A DNA stretch of 64,000 nt from Mantis religiosa (Eukaryota; Arthropoda; Insecta; Mantodea; Mantidae), in assembly GCA_030765055.1 (NCBI GenBank), contig CM060947.1, positions 261,208,940-261,272,939 on the forward strand. The letters are read 5' to 3'. A model generated the notes under the pieces. The model was given only the letters and a program-made list of their open reading frames with translations. It made no database searches and was not told where the DNA came from. Below are positions 35,649 through 46,550 of this stretch, one piece after another. Position numbers and translations under genes: made by a program. How positions within the stretch are numbered: the first letter of the stretch is position 1; the number at the start of each line of letters is the position of its first letter.

Positions 35649-37690
35649 AAAACGTCGAGTACTATTTGGACGGGCTACAGAGAAGGGAGTGTCGCTGGAG
35701 AAGTGTGTACAGTTACAAAAAGACTATGTTGAAAAGCGCCGAGTACTATTGGGACGGGTTACAGGGATGGGAACATCGCTGAGAGAAGTGTATAGAGTTA
35801 CAAGGAGACTATGTTGAAAAACGCCCAGTAGTAATTGGACGGGTTACAGAGATGGGAACATCGCTGAGAGAAGTGTGTAGAGTTACAAGGAGACTATGTT
35901 GAAAAACGCCGAGTAGTAATTGGACGGGTTACAGAGATGGGAGCATCGCTGGGATAAGTGTGTAGAGTTACAAGGAGACTATGTTGAAAAACGCCCAGTA
36001 CTATTTGGGCGGATTACAGAGATGGGAGCATCCCTGAGAGAAGTGTATAGAGTTACAAGGAGACTATGTTGAAAAACGCCGAGTACTATTTGGACGGGTT
36101 ACAGAGATGGGAACATCGCTGGGAGAAGTGTGTACAGTTACAAGGAGACTATGTTGAAAATCGCCTAGTACTATTTGGGCGGGTTACAGAGATGGGAACA
36201 TCGCTGGGAGAAGTGTGTACAGTTACAAGGAGACTATGTTGAAAAACGCCGAGTACTATTTGGACGTGTTACAGAGATGGGAGCATCACTGGGAGAAGTG
36301 TGTACAGTTACAAGGAGACTATGTTGAAAAACACCGAGTACTATTTGGACGGGTTACAGAGATGGGAGCATCGCTGGGAGAAGTGTGTAGAGTTACAAGG
36401 AGACTATGTTGAAAAACGCCGAGTACTGTTTGGACGGGTTACAGAGATGGAAGCATCGCTGGGAGAAGTGTGTAGATTTACAAGGAGACTATGTTGAAAA
36501 ACGCCGAGTACTATTTGGACGGGTTACAGAGATTAAACTTCGCTGGGAGAAGTGTGTAGAGTTACAAGGAGACTATGTTGAAAAACACCGAGTACTATTT
36601 GGACGGGTTACAGAGATGGGAGCATCGCTGGGAGAAGTGTGTAGAGTTACAAGGAGACTATGTTGAAAAACGCCGAGTACTGTTTGGACGGGTTACAGAG
36701 ATGGGAGCATCGCTGGGAGAAGTGTGCAGATTTACAAGGAGACTATGTTGAAAAACGCCGAGTACTATTTGGACGGGTTACAGAGATGGGAACTTCGCTG
36801 GGAGAAGGGTGTAGAGTTACAAGGAGACTATGTTGAAAAACACCGAGTACTATTTGGACGGGTTACAGAGATGGGAGCATCGCTGGGAGAAGTGTGTAGA
36901 GTTACAAGGAGACTATGTTGAAAAACGCCGAGTACTATTTGGACGGGTAACAGAGATGGGAACATCGCTGGGATAAGTGTGTAGAGTTACAAGGAGACTA
37001 TGTTGAAAAACACCGAGTACTATTTGGACGGGTAACAGAGATGGGAGCATCGCTGGGAGAAGTGTGTAGAGTTACAAGGAGACTATGTTGAAAAACACCG
37101 AGTACTATTTGGACGGGTTACAGAGATGGGAGCATCGCTGGGAGAAGTGTGTAGAGTTACAAGGAGACTATGTTGAAAAACACCGAGTACTATATGGACG
37201 GGTTACAGAGATGGGAGCATCGCTGGGAGAAGTGTGTACAGCTACAAGGAGACTATGTTAATAAACGCCGATTACTATTTGGACGGGTTACAGAGATGGG
37301 AGCATTGCTGGGAGAAGTGTGTACAGTTACAAGGAGACTATGTTGAAAAACGTCGAGTACTATTTGGACGGGTTACAGAGATGGGAGCATCACTGAGAGA
37401 AGAGTGTAGAGTTACAAGGAGACTATGTTGAAAAACGCCGAGTACTATTTGAACGTGTTACAGAGATGGGAGCATCGCTGGGAGAAGTGTGTTGAGTTAC
37501 AAGGAGACTATGTTGAAAAACGTCGAGTACTATTTGGACGGGCTACAGAGATGGGAGCATCGCTGGGAGAAGTGTGTAGAGTTACAAGGAGACTATGTTG
37601 AAAAACGCCGAGTACTATTTGGACGGTTTACAGAGATGGGAGCATCGCTGGGAGAAGTGTGTAGAGTTACAAGGAGACTATGCTGAATAA
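35484..37690 (+). repeat. 85-bp array, 26 units, from mariner C-terminal codons
   Basis: Units run gccgagtactatttggacg to gactatgttgaaaaac. Read in the gene's frame, a unit is AEYYLDGLQRWEHRWEKCVE followed by LQGDYVEK, the normal last 28 codons of this mariner family. Since 85 = 28x3+1, each unit shifts frame. The second frame reads VLFGRVTEMGASLGEVCRVT and ends in a stop. Every stretch of about 2.3 units is thus an open frame of about 65 codons, an artefact. The last unit ends at the original stop (gctgaataa) and the native 3' end. Confidence 0.95.
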
Positions 37691-37752
37691 AAAATCTGAA
37701 AAAATGCCTTGTACGTTTATTTCCTTTATTGGAATTTTTTCAGATCACCTAT

Positions 37753-38539
37753 GTAAATTTGATTACATTTCGTTTTAGAACTTTGCTTTCTGGAGATACA
37801 AACATTGGGCATATTTTGGTTCAAGAATTATCAAAACAACATTTTGACTGGAATAGAATAATTCTATTTGCCGTACTGAAATGATATAGAAAGTAAACGC
37901 AAGTTTTAGTGAATTCAAGTTAAAAACTGAGTAACATTCCCTTGTTTTTGGTTATGTATAGATGCACCATTGTCAATTATTTTTGTAATTACTCCTTGCC
38001 TAAATGTGTTTTCTTCTAACGTTGAGCTTGAAATAATAAAACAAGTATAAAGAAATTACAAGCATGTAAACTGCTTTCCTCTTCTAACCCCATGCAATTA
38101 AAAATTCACGCTAAAATTACTTCATGCACTAACCGCTCCTCCCAGATTAAGAGATAAAATGCAGAATTCGTTATAAATAAAATAACGAAATTCTGGATAT
38201 ACTTTAAATTCTAAAGTTGTTTAAACATTAGAATACAGCTAGCTACGAAAGACAGATGAAGTCTATACTGTTGTGCATTTCACCCGCAAGTATTGCACAA
38301 TATTTAAGCGCGATCATCTTTTACTGTTTTGAATGAATCGGTTAAAAAACAATTTCTGATAAATAGGTAAAATATGAAGCTAGCCTCAGTGAAGCAACAA
38401 ATACTACACAAATATAATAATTTGTAACATAAAAACTCACTTATCTTAAAAGAAAATGATCTTTTCTGGATCTAAAGATAATAAGAAATAATTAAAATTA
38501 AACTTTTGTATTTATAGGAAGTCTACTCATATCGATAAG
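37753..38539. other. No recognised gene
   Basis: AT-rich spacer between the mariner and the Penelope relic; no motif found. Confidence 0.45.
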
Positions 38540-38979
38540 TACATAAAAAATAAAAGTTTTAACCCTTTTTCACATAAATTTTCGGTTTTCAATAGTTTTA
38601 TTTATAGATTAATAAATATACCCTTGAATAAAGAGGAATTTAACAAATAATATAACGTATTACTAATACTGCTTTAATTGATGGTTTTAATAAAGACTTT
38701 ATGCATAAAAAATTGACAAATTTAAATATTAAAAACTGTTAATGATATTTCTACCATTAAAAAGTAAAATACGATTATATGTTTTAAAAAATTTACATAC
38801 CATTCTTGGGTTAATAAACATTTTCAAAAAAATTGTAAAGATTTTGGTATACATTTAATTCCTCAAAATGAATACAGTATCAAACATTTACTGCATTTCT
38901 CTCAAAAAGATAAGATTCTTAATAATAAAAATCTGGTATTTATCAATTTAATTGTTTAGATTGTGATAAAGTTTATATT

Positions 38980-39193
38980 CAAGAGGTCCCAAGTTCGAAT
39001 CTCGGTCAGGGTGATTTACCTGGATAAAGTCTTTTCCGGGGTTTTCCCTTATTCTTAAGGACGAATGTCGAGTAGCTCTAAGCTCCATGGACCCTGGACA
39101 CATTTGAGCATCATTTCACCCATTTCATTCATCGTCCGATATGACTTAACGTTGGAGGACGTAAAATTACAAAAAATAAATAAATAAAAATAA
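38980..39193 (+). mobile_element. SINE family 1, 5'-truncated, inside the Penelope relic
   Basis: Target-site duplication ataaagtttatatt (14 bp) at 38966-38979 and 39194-39207. It starts within the tRNA head (aagaggtcccaagttcgaat, B box kept, A box lost). It continues with the body (ggggttttcccttattctta, catttcattcatcgtccgat) and ends in an AAATAAAT-type tail. Confidence 0.88.
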
Positions 39194-39251
39194 ATAAAGT
39201 TTATATTGGAAAGACGAAACAAAAGAACATTTTCGTAACATGAAGTATAAA

Positions 39252-39551
39252 CAAGGTCTGCGCCGTGGTGTAGTGGTCTCAGGCAGCATGCCTTAGTCCC
39301 TGGCCACGAAAAGCGGCCCGGGTTCGATCCCACTCATGTCATGGGGATTTTAGGTCCCGTGTATACGACCGGTGCCCACTCGGCATCGTGAGGTAAGCGG
39401 CCATAGTCACAGAAACCAACGTTCCGGCTGGGAGATGTCAAGATGCTGACCACATTTCCTCCCCGTATCAGTTGGATGATCGCCCACCTCTGCCGTCAGT
39501 CGGGTTGGTAGGATCACGCCCACTTGGAGCTGTTACGCCATGGGTTACGTT
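39252..39551 (+). mobile_element. tRNA-derived SINE (family 2)
   Basis: Target-site duplication aagtataaa at 39243-39251 and 39552-39560. It is 300 bp with a tRNA-type head: gtggtgtagtggtctcaggc (A box) and cccgggttcgatcccactca (B box). The body is unrelated to family 1 (for example gtgcccactcggcatcgtga) and there is no clear poly(A). Only one copy is seen in this window. Confidence 0.82.
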
Positions 39552-39800
39552 AAGTATAAAAAAACGATAAATCGGCCGTAGCAGATCATTTTTGGTCATT
39601 TACCCATGAAATAAATCCAGCAGTTAAATTATTAAAACAATTAAATGGTCCAATAGATTTAATGGTTTGGGAAAAAATATTTAATGAAAAAATAAACGTC
39701 GTGTAATGAATTTTGAAATACCGGCAGTCAATTCTGTTTTAACTATATTTCATTTTCAGATTTTGGTAGCACTGGCAAAAACACAATGACATCTAGTGAT

Positions 39801-40600
39801 TGTAACATTGACAACAATGTTGTTTGAACTGATGATATGAATGAGTATTCACAAAATTGTGATTCTCATCAATTAATAAGAAAATTTTCATCATTTTCTT
39901 TTAATATGAGTGAAGTTTTACGTTACAAATGATGATATGTGTATGGAATTTCTGATAAATTTATCCACCTCATCTCGGAATTCCGGAAACGCAATGCTGC
40001 CAATTCAACAGCTGTGACTAATACGAAGAGTTTAGTAAGATACTGTAATTTAGGAGGCTTTGAGTCAATCGTTTAATGGTCTATGTAGTGACTCAGTGTG
40101 TTGTTTGGACGATACTACAAATCAAGAAGAATTTGAAGTCACAAACATTGAAGGTATGGAAGAAATTGGGCGCGTGTCATTGAAAAATCTGAAGTATCAA
40201 GTATTCATTCACATTTAATTAACGTTATTTAATTAGTAGCAATGTTTGCAATAACATAGGTTATAATGTGTAAAGTGTGCTATTTGGTGTAACATGTTCT
40301 TCCTGATGGTTTAAACAGATGTAAATTAAGGCTTCGAGTGTATTTTACTTCCTGCCATAGTGTATATTGAATGCATGCTATTACAGTTACCAGAAAAAAA
40401 AAGAATAGTGACTTAAAATCTGAGCCCTAACCAAAGTACAGAGGCCGACATAAGTATTATATTACATTAAAGCTACGCAGAGTAAGCTTACGTAAACACA
40501 ACTGGTACAAAATAAACTTGAGTCTGCCATTAAACATAAACTCATAAATAGCAAATGAAACTAATTTGCACTACAAGAAGAAATAAAACGGTTAATTTAC
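39801..40600. other. No recognised gene
   Basis: AT-rich sequence between the Penelope and Tc1 relics, with no identifiable element. Confidence 0.4.
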
Positions 40601-41790
40601 ATCTAGACATAGGTATTCGAACAGAGAACAGTTAGTATTTAGTTATCATCCCCTTTCTTTGAATTACTGCTGACAATCGTTTGGGCATTGTCTGCAAGTG
40701 CTGTTTAGTGACTGCAGAGTCCGTATTTTTCCACACTATTTGAAGAAGTTCTTTCAGATGTTCCTTGCTTCTGATGTGATGCTTCCTGGAGTTCCTTCCA
40801 GATGTCCTCTAAAGAATTTAAATCTGGAGATTGGGGCGGTGCCTTCAAAGTGTGAGGAGTGTTGTACACGATCCAAAGTCTTACAGTTTCAGCAATATGC
40901 TTCGGATCATTGTCCTGAAGGAAGTAATAATCATGCCTTAATCCCAGCTTCTCTGCACTCTTTTTAAGATTGTTTTCAAGAATCCTCTTGTATTCAAATT
41001 TGTCCATGATCCCAGCTATAAACACCAGTTCCCCAAAGCCAGATGAAGGATGAAGGTACACAGCGCCATACCATCACACTACTGCCACCATGTTTCACTG
41101 TAGCTATCATGTTCTTAGGTTCCCATTCTGTATTTGGCAGTGCCCACACTTTAGGACGTCCATCACTCTTGTAAGCAGAATTTGCTCTCGTCCGACCAGA
41201 GAACATCATCCCAGAATTCTGTTGCTTTCACCACATACTGTTTAGAAAATTCTAGACGCTTTTTCTTATTCACCTTATTAACATGTGGTTTCTTGCTAGG
41301 GACGCGGGCATTGTACCCAGTACTATTTAAAACCCGTTCAACTGTTCTGGTGTGAACCACAGTGCCAGAATATTGCTCAAGGCATCCTCTAATCTCAGAT
41401 GCAGTGACTCTCGGATTCTGCTTCACCATTTTTATTATTTGCCTCCTTTCTCTGTTGGTGGGTTTAGAAGGAGCGCCATTTCTAGGTTTATTTACAACAG
41501 TATTTGTCTGTTTGAAGAGTTGAATTATGCAGAAGAGTGTAGTTTTGCTTCTGTTAATGGTTTTACAATTTCAGAGAGAGATTTGTTTTGTTTGTACATG
41601 TTTATCACGATATTCCTCTCTGCCACCGTTTTCTCCTTACCTTTACGTCCGATATTACCTGTGAGTTCACAATCGGCTGAATAACTTTGAGCACACTGTC
41701 GTAGCATAAACACAACTGCTATGTGGTAGGTGCGCGTATGGTACCTTTTCTCTCTGTTCGATTGGGTACGTTCGAATACCTACGTCCTCC
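40600..41790 (-). pseudogene. Tc1-like transposon with frameshifted DD34E transposase
   Basis: Inverted ends contain aggtattcgaac at about 40610 and gttcgaatacct at about 41770. The minus strand reads an HTH-like region (ERNIVINMYKQNKSLSEIVK) and MVKQNPRVTASEIRGCLEQY. Then come FWDDVLWSDESKFCL with the first Asp, MIATVKHGGSSVMVWRCV, YYFLQDNDPKHIAETV with the second Asp, and PPQSPDLNSLEDIWKELQ with the third acidic residue. This is the Tc1 DD34E pattern. Two or more frameshifts split it, so it is inactive. Confidence 0.87.
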
Positions 41791-43074
41791 AATAAGAGGG
41801 ACAATAGAATAAATACAGGACAGATTGTGTAATAAACACATGCAAAGTGATATTTTAAATATTGTTTCCGAGATACAAAAGCTTAATGTTTGCATGTTTA
41901 ACAAATCAACACTGCCAAATAAATATTACAGTATTTATAGTACGTGCAATGTTACATGTTATATGATTCGAATACTCCTGTCGACCTCAGTATGTAATGA
42001 GAAAGTTTTAGAACGAAAAAGCCTCCAATGTAGAATACAGCAAGCTAACATATACACTATCCAAGCCGAGCTATAAAGCGAACGCTCTGTGCACATACAA
42101 ATTATACCTGCGAATTTGTTTTACTGTCTTGGAATATCAAAGAGATTATTCCGTCTCTAGCACTGAGTTTCCACAAAGCACAACTTATTTGGTTTAAATT
42201 CAAAAACCAAATGTAAACCTCACTATAATCCGGATTCCACAAGAGATTTGTAACTATGTTTTGAAAAGCCACAGGTAAACTTGTTTGATTTTGTTTTCAA
42301 ACAGAAATGTTTTCCCAATAGCCATGCTCTTTGTTTCCTGCCTTTGTTAAGTAGATTATTGGAGAAATATCTGAGGTAAAAATTACAACTTACTGCATAC
42401 GTGCCTCTGACCTCATTAACTCACGCAGCGTGAAGCATCCTCTGCAAAGGATCAAGCCTTATTTATGTCTTAAATTAAACCAGCGGTTTTATTTTAAGCA
42501 CAGGGCACAAGAAGGTTATATCGACTCACTTGGAAAACTGTACCAAGATTAGTAACTTTTAATATTTTTGTGTTTTCTAGAGCAAGAAAATTATTTAAAA
42601 ATAAGAATACATTCGATATTCATGCGGGACATGTACGTATTATTTGAGAATCAAATTTGAAAACACTAGACAAAGGCAAAATTGTGTTATACATTTCGTA
42701 TATAAGTATTGTAGATAATTTTCCTTTCTTTTTGGGAAGGGAGCACAATGATGTGTTTTATTTTAAGAAATTGATTTTTAAAAACATCTTATTCTTATAC
42801 TTATGACTTTCACTATCTCTATCATTTACTTGTTTATTCATCCTACGCTACACAAGATGAATATGGCCGATATTTCCCTGTCTTTATACTTGTCATCCAC
42901 ATTTACGCCTTTAACTATTTCCTTTCTAATCTGAATTTCGTCTGGTTCTATTTGCTCCCCTGAAGTATCCATTTATTCTTTACTTTGTATGAAAATGTCC
43001 CTGCCTTTTTACTAAAGGGTCTTTCAACAAGATGTCCTAATATTTTAGTTAATTGATGGAAATTATTCATGTCT
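41791..43074. other. No recognised gene
   Basis: About 1.3 kb of AT-rich sequence; frames are short and show no motif. Confidence 0.45.
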
Positions 43075-43133
43075 TCACACTAGTCTATATAGGCTAAGGT
43101 TTTTGATAGGTAAAGTCAACATGAAAAATTCAA

Positions 43134-43207
43134 TACCATGGCCGGGATTTGAACCACAGATCTCCTGGTTTCCGTCCAGTCGCTCTTACCCATTGAGCTA
43201 CCATGAC
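43134..43207 (-). other. 74-nt tRNA-like module, copy 3 (foldback left arm)
   Basis: On the minus strand: acceptor GTCATGG/CCATGGT, D stem GCTC/GAGC, anticodon-position loop acggaaa within ctgg/ccag, and T loop TTCAAAT followed by CCCGG. Confidence 0.72.
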
Positions 43208-43515
43208 CAACTTGCCGTCATTACATTAAATGCTCCATTTGACTCGTATAGTTCCCCGATAAACCACTAGGGGCTCTCACATCCGAGATACACCGTTTGT
43301 GGCGACTTACCATCGTAAGTACTTAAGTCCCGGACTTCATCATTAATTTCCATCAATTGACTAAAATAATAAGAGTTAAATCATGAAGCCTGGGACTCAA
43401 GTACTTACGATACTAAGCCGCCACAAACGGTGTATCTCGAATGCGAGAGCCCCTAGTGGTTTACCGGGGAACTATACGAGTCAAATGGAACATTTAATGT
43501 CATGGCAGCAAGTTG

Positions 43516-43589
43516 ATCATGGTAGATCAATGGGCAAGAGCGACTGGACGGAAACCAGGAGATCCATGGTTCAAATTCCGGCCATGGCA
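43516..43589 (+). other. 74-nt tRNA-like module, copy 4 (foldback right arm)
   Basis: Acceptor ATCATGG/CCATGGC, D stem GATC/GAGC, the same anticodon-position stem-loop, and T loop TTCAAAT. It mirrors copy 3 but carries separate point changes. Confidence 0.7.
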
Positions 43590-43689
43590 TTGAATGTTTC
43601 ATGTTGACTCTATCAATAGTGTCTTAACTTTAGCATGTGGTATTCAGTTACAGCAGTCATTTTTTTCATGTGGTTACAGTTGTTATTGA

Positions 43690-44066
43690 CAAATAGCTAT
43701 GGAACGTTAAAGCATTCAGCAACGAGTAGAAATTGTGAAAATTTATTATCAAAATAGATCATTTGTTCGCCAAACCTTCCGTGTATTACCTGATCCTATA
43801 AAGGACTAATTTTGGTCTCAATTGGATAATATGGATCTCAAAAACAAGATGGTGCCACATGTCATACTGTTCTCGAAACAAACGATCTTTTGAAAGAGAA
43901 GTTCACAGGTTTCATTTAGTTAACTGGCCCCCGAGATCACGAGATCCTCAGCTTTGCAACTAACACCTTTCTGCTTTAAAAATGCTAACAGTTGTGTGGA
44001 CTGATGTCGACATTCTTCTTCAGGGAGATGTTACTGCCTAGCATAGAATAATATGCCCACAACGAA
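43690..44066 (+). pseudogene. Internally deleted DDE transposase fragment
   Basis: One frame reads SIQQRVEIVKIYYQNRSFVR and QTFRVL, an N-terminal transposase start. It is joined to QDGATCHTVLETNDLLKEKF and GPRDHEILSFATNTFL, with the second catalytic Asp in QDGA. The QDGATCHT phrase is identical to that in the element at 61510-62370, so it is the same superfamily. Most of the catalytic core between them is missing. Confidence 0.55.
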
Positions 44067-44068
44067 CT

Positions 44069-44978
44069 GGCAATTAACCCGGAGAAGAGCTCTGCAATTC
44101 TCCTGGCGAAAACTAGAGCCAACCGGTTGCAGCAGAACTTCGTTTTATGGCGCCGTAGAATCCCATGGGTGCAAACGGCGAAATATCTCGGAGTGACTCT
44201 GGACCGTAAGTTAACTTACGTTCCGCACGTCAAGGGCAAGGTCCAGCTGGGGCACGTTGCACTCCGGAGCCTATACCCTATCTTCAGATCAACCATGCCG
44301 ATCCGTCTCAAACTCCAGCTGTATCGGGCGATCATTCCGCCTATGATTCTGTACGGCTGTGAGATCTGGGGAACAGTGGCTAATACCACTTTCGTCAGAC
44401 TCCAGACGCTGCAGAACAAGGCACTACGCATCATCTACGATACAGACAGGAGATTTCCTGCTCGTATCCTACATGAGCACTCCCAGATCCAGTACATTGT
44501 CGATGTCATCTGCGAGAGGGCACGATCAATGTACGACAAAATCCAGAATCACCCCAACCCTTTAGTGAACTCCCTGGGCAGGTATGACCAGAGGGATCAA
44601 AGACACTTGCTATCCTTCAGACTACCAAGAGACGTCTTGGGGCCCCTTGGTTAACCTAAGAGAAACCCCAGATGTCTCTAGGACCCATTTTTACGCCTGA
44701 TGGATCAAGCGCTATACAACCCGTAACTAAAACGGAGCAAAAGATTAAACCGTGTCTCCCAACACGGGGGAACCATCAAGTGCAGCTGCCTATGAGAAAC
44801 AAGGGCATCCCATTCCAAATTTCCAAAAAACTCAAACACCCCAGCAGAACATGAAACCAATTACTAGCTCATTTCGCAGGTTAAGCCGCAAAGCGGCTAG
44901 GTACTGCGGCATAAGACACCCGGACGGGGAAAAAGCAAAATAGCCCCGCCCGACTAGGACTACCTCTAGATCTCTGGA
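44069..44978 (+). mobile_element. Second copy of the Jockey-like LINE 3' end
   Basis: 5' truncated at ctggcaattaacccggagaa; the rest is nearly identical to 25474-26387. The coding tail is open at 44127-44654 (FVLWRRRIPWVQTAKYLGVT onward). The 3' UTR keeps both stem-loops; the loop of the second is enlarged (cgggg-aaaaagcaaaatag-ccccg) while its stem is kept. It ends ctctgga without poly(A). Confidence 0.87.
44127..44654 (+). pseudogene. Truncated LINE reverse transcriptase tail
   Basis: 175 codons matching residues of about 268-443 of the frame at 24730. They cover AKYLGVTLDRKL, PMILYGCEIWG and the C-terminal end. The catalytic YADD lies upstream of the truncation, so no activity is possible. 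Confidence 0.85.
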
Positions 44979-44984
44979 GCATTT

Positions 44985-45176
44985 CTAATTTACACTTCTC
45001 GTACCGAAATAAGCTGGAAGAACCTTTCCAAACACATTATCAATACTCTTCTTCTTGCACCACAGTTCGAATTTATTATACTCCGATTCATACGAATTTC
45101 GAGATTTCTGTGGTATTATTAAATTAATAGCAGCAACATGTGCTGCAAGTTCAATATCACAAAAGGAATTAACCAT
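44985..45176 (-). pseudogene. Possible tyrosine-recombinase N-terminal fragment
   Basis: A 63-codon minus-strand frame contains AAINLIIPQKSRNSYESEYN, then KFELWCKKKSIDNVFGKVLP and AYF. The pattern (basic KS, xSYExxYxxFxxWC, then LLAYF) resembles the SAM-like N-terminal core-binding domain of Crypton or related tyrosine recombinases that are multicopy in arthropods. No catalytic domain follows. This rests on motif memory only. Confidence 0.4.
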
Positions 45177-45474
45177 ATTTGAAATAATGTATACTTAGAT
45201 TATGTTCCCCTAGTTACAGCAGTTCTATACCTACACTAATGGCCTAGTTACGTAAATGGCCTTCTACAACTAAAAAATCAATGCATATAGCCATTGTACA
45301 AAATGTTTATCAAAGTAGATAAAACGGTATACCATATACCTATCATAGCATCAAATTACAATACTGATATCGCAAGTAAATATTAACACAACTGTACACT
45401 ACTGTGTAGAGTAGTTAACAAATTGAATATTGGAAACAAGTTGACGGGGGAAAAAGTATGAAAATAATTACAGA
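45177..45474. other. No recognised gene
   Basis: AT-rich spacer between the recombinase-like fragment and the SINE-body array. Confidence 0.4.
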
Positions 45475-46550
45475 CCCTGAGGTTTTTTCCAGGTTTTCCC
45501 TTATCCTGAAAGATGAATGTCTGGTAACTCTAAGCTCTATGTACCCTGTACTCATTTGAACATAATTTCATTCATCGTCCGATATGACTTAACTTTGGAG
45601 GTTTTCCCTTATCCTGAAAGATGAATGTCTGGTATCACTAAGCTCTATGTACCCTGTACTCATTTGAACATCATTTCATTCATCATTTGATATGACTTAA
45701 TGTTGGAGGTTTTCTCTTATTCTGAAAGATGTCTGGTAACTCTAAGCTCTATGTACCCTGTACTCATTTGACCTTAATTTCATTCATCGTCCGATATGAC
45801 TTAACATTGGAGATTTTCACTTATTCTGAAACATGAATGTCTGGTAACCCTAAGCTCTATGTACCCTGTACTCATTTGAACATCATTTCATTCGTCGTCC
45901 GATATGACTTAACATTGGAGATTTTCCCTTATCCTGAAAGATGAATGTCTGGTAACTCTAAGCTCTATGTATCCTGTACTTATTTGAACATCATTTCATT
46001 CATCATTTGATATGACTTAACGTTGGAGGTTTTCTCTTATTCTGAAAGATGAATGGTAACTCTAAGCTCTATGTACCCTGTACTCATTTGAACATCATTT
46101 CATTCATCGTCCGATATGACAATGTTGGAGGTTTTCCCTTATCCAGAAAGATGAATGTCTGGTAACTCTAAGCTCTATGTACCCTGTACTCATTTGAACT
46201 TCATTTCATTCATCGTCCGATATAACTTAACGTTGGAGGTTTTCTCTTATCCTGAAAGATGAATGTCTGGTAACTCTAAGCTCTATGTACCCTGTACTCA
46301 TTTGTACTTCATTTCATTCATCGTTTGATATGACTTAATGTAGGAGGTTTTCTCTTATACTGAAAGATGAATGTCTGGTAACTGTAAGCTCTATGTACCC
46401 TGTACTCATTTCAACATCATTTCATTCATTGTCCGATATGCTTTACGCTGGAGGTTTTCCCTTATCCTGAAAGATGTCTGGTAACTGTAAGCTCTATGGA
46501 TCCTGTATTCATTTTACATCATTTCCTACATAGTTCGATATGACCTAACT
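45475..46550 (+). repeat. SINE-body array, about 10 units of 108 bp (plus orientation)
   Basis: Same unit as 8665-12205 but on the opposite strand. It begins ccctgaggttttttccaggt, like the SINE body just after the tRNA head, and ends tatgacctaactggttaaaag. It may therefore be a truncated SINE whose body was multiplied. Units vary more than in the larger array, and several carry small deletions (for example gatgtctgg near 45726 and 46470). Confidence 0.88.

Larger units (their letters stand above)
34363..37752 (+). mobile_element. Mariner element enlarged by an internal 85-bp array
   Basis: The terminal repeats are gagggtggtctgaaaagcttcc at about 34365 and ggaattttttcagatcaccta ending at about 37751, next to TA on both sides. 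Typical elements are about 1.3 kb; this one is 3.4 kb because the end of the transposase gene is tandemly multiplied. It is a different family from the other mariners here. Confidence 0.88.
38540..39800 (+). pseudogene. Penelope-like element relic interrupted by two SINEs
   Basis: Frames in order give FSVFNSFIYRLINIPLNKEE, then YHSWVNKHFQKNCKDFGIHL, IPQNEYSIKHLL, YQFNCLDCDKVY and, across SINE 1, DKVYIGKT. The last is the start of a GIY-YIG nuclease. After SINE 2 come DHFWSFTHEINPAVKLLKQL and NGPIDLMVWEKIF. The order (reverse-transcriptase C-terminal region, Cys-containing linker, GIY-YIG) is the Penelope arrangement. Stops and frameshifts are frequent. Removing the SINEs restores the order of the segments but not a single open frame. 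Confidence 0.68.
43075..43620. mobile_element. Foldback element with two inverted tRNA-like arms
   Basis: The two halves are inverted repeats of about 260 bp around a short centre near 43340-43390. Matching pairs include ccatggccgggatttgaacc with ggttcaaattccggccatgg, cctggtttccgtccagtcgc with gcgactggacggaaaccagg, and ccactaggggctctc with gagagcccctagtgg. Each arm holds a full 74-nt tRNA-like module and the phrase that forms the 133-bp satellite. No protein is encoded. Confidence 0.85.

Noticed and set aside
36215..37686. A series of similar 65-codon genes in tandem
   Set aside because: They overlap by most of their length and arise because the 85-bp unit rotates frame. They are one satellite derived from the mariner C terminus.
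41352..41684. 110-codon plus-strand frame
   Set aside because: Antisense to the Tc1 transposase region, which has clear catalytic motifs on the other strand.
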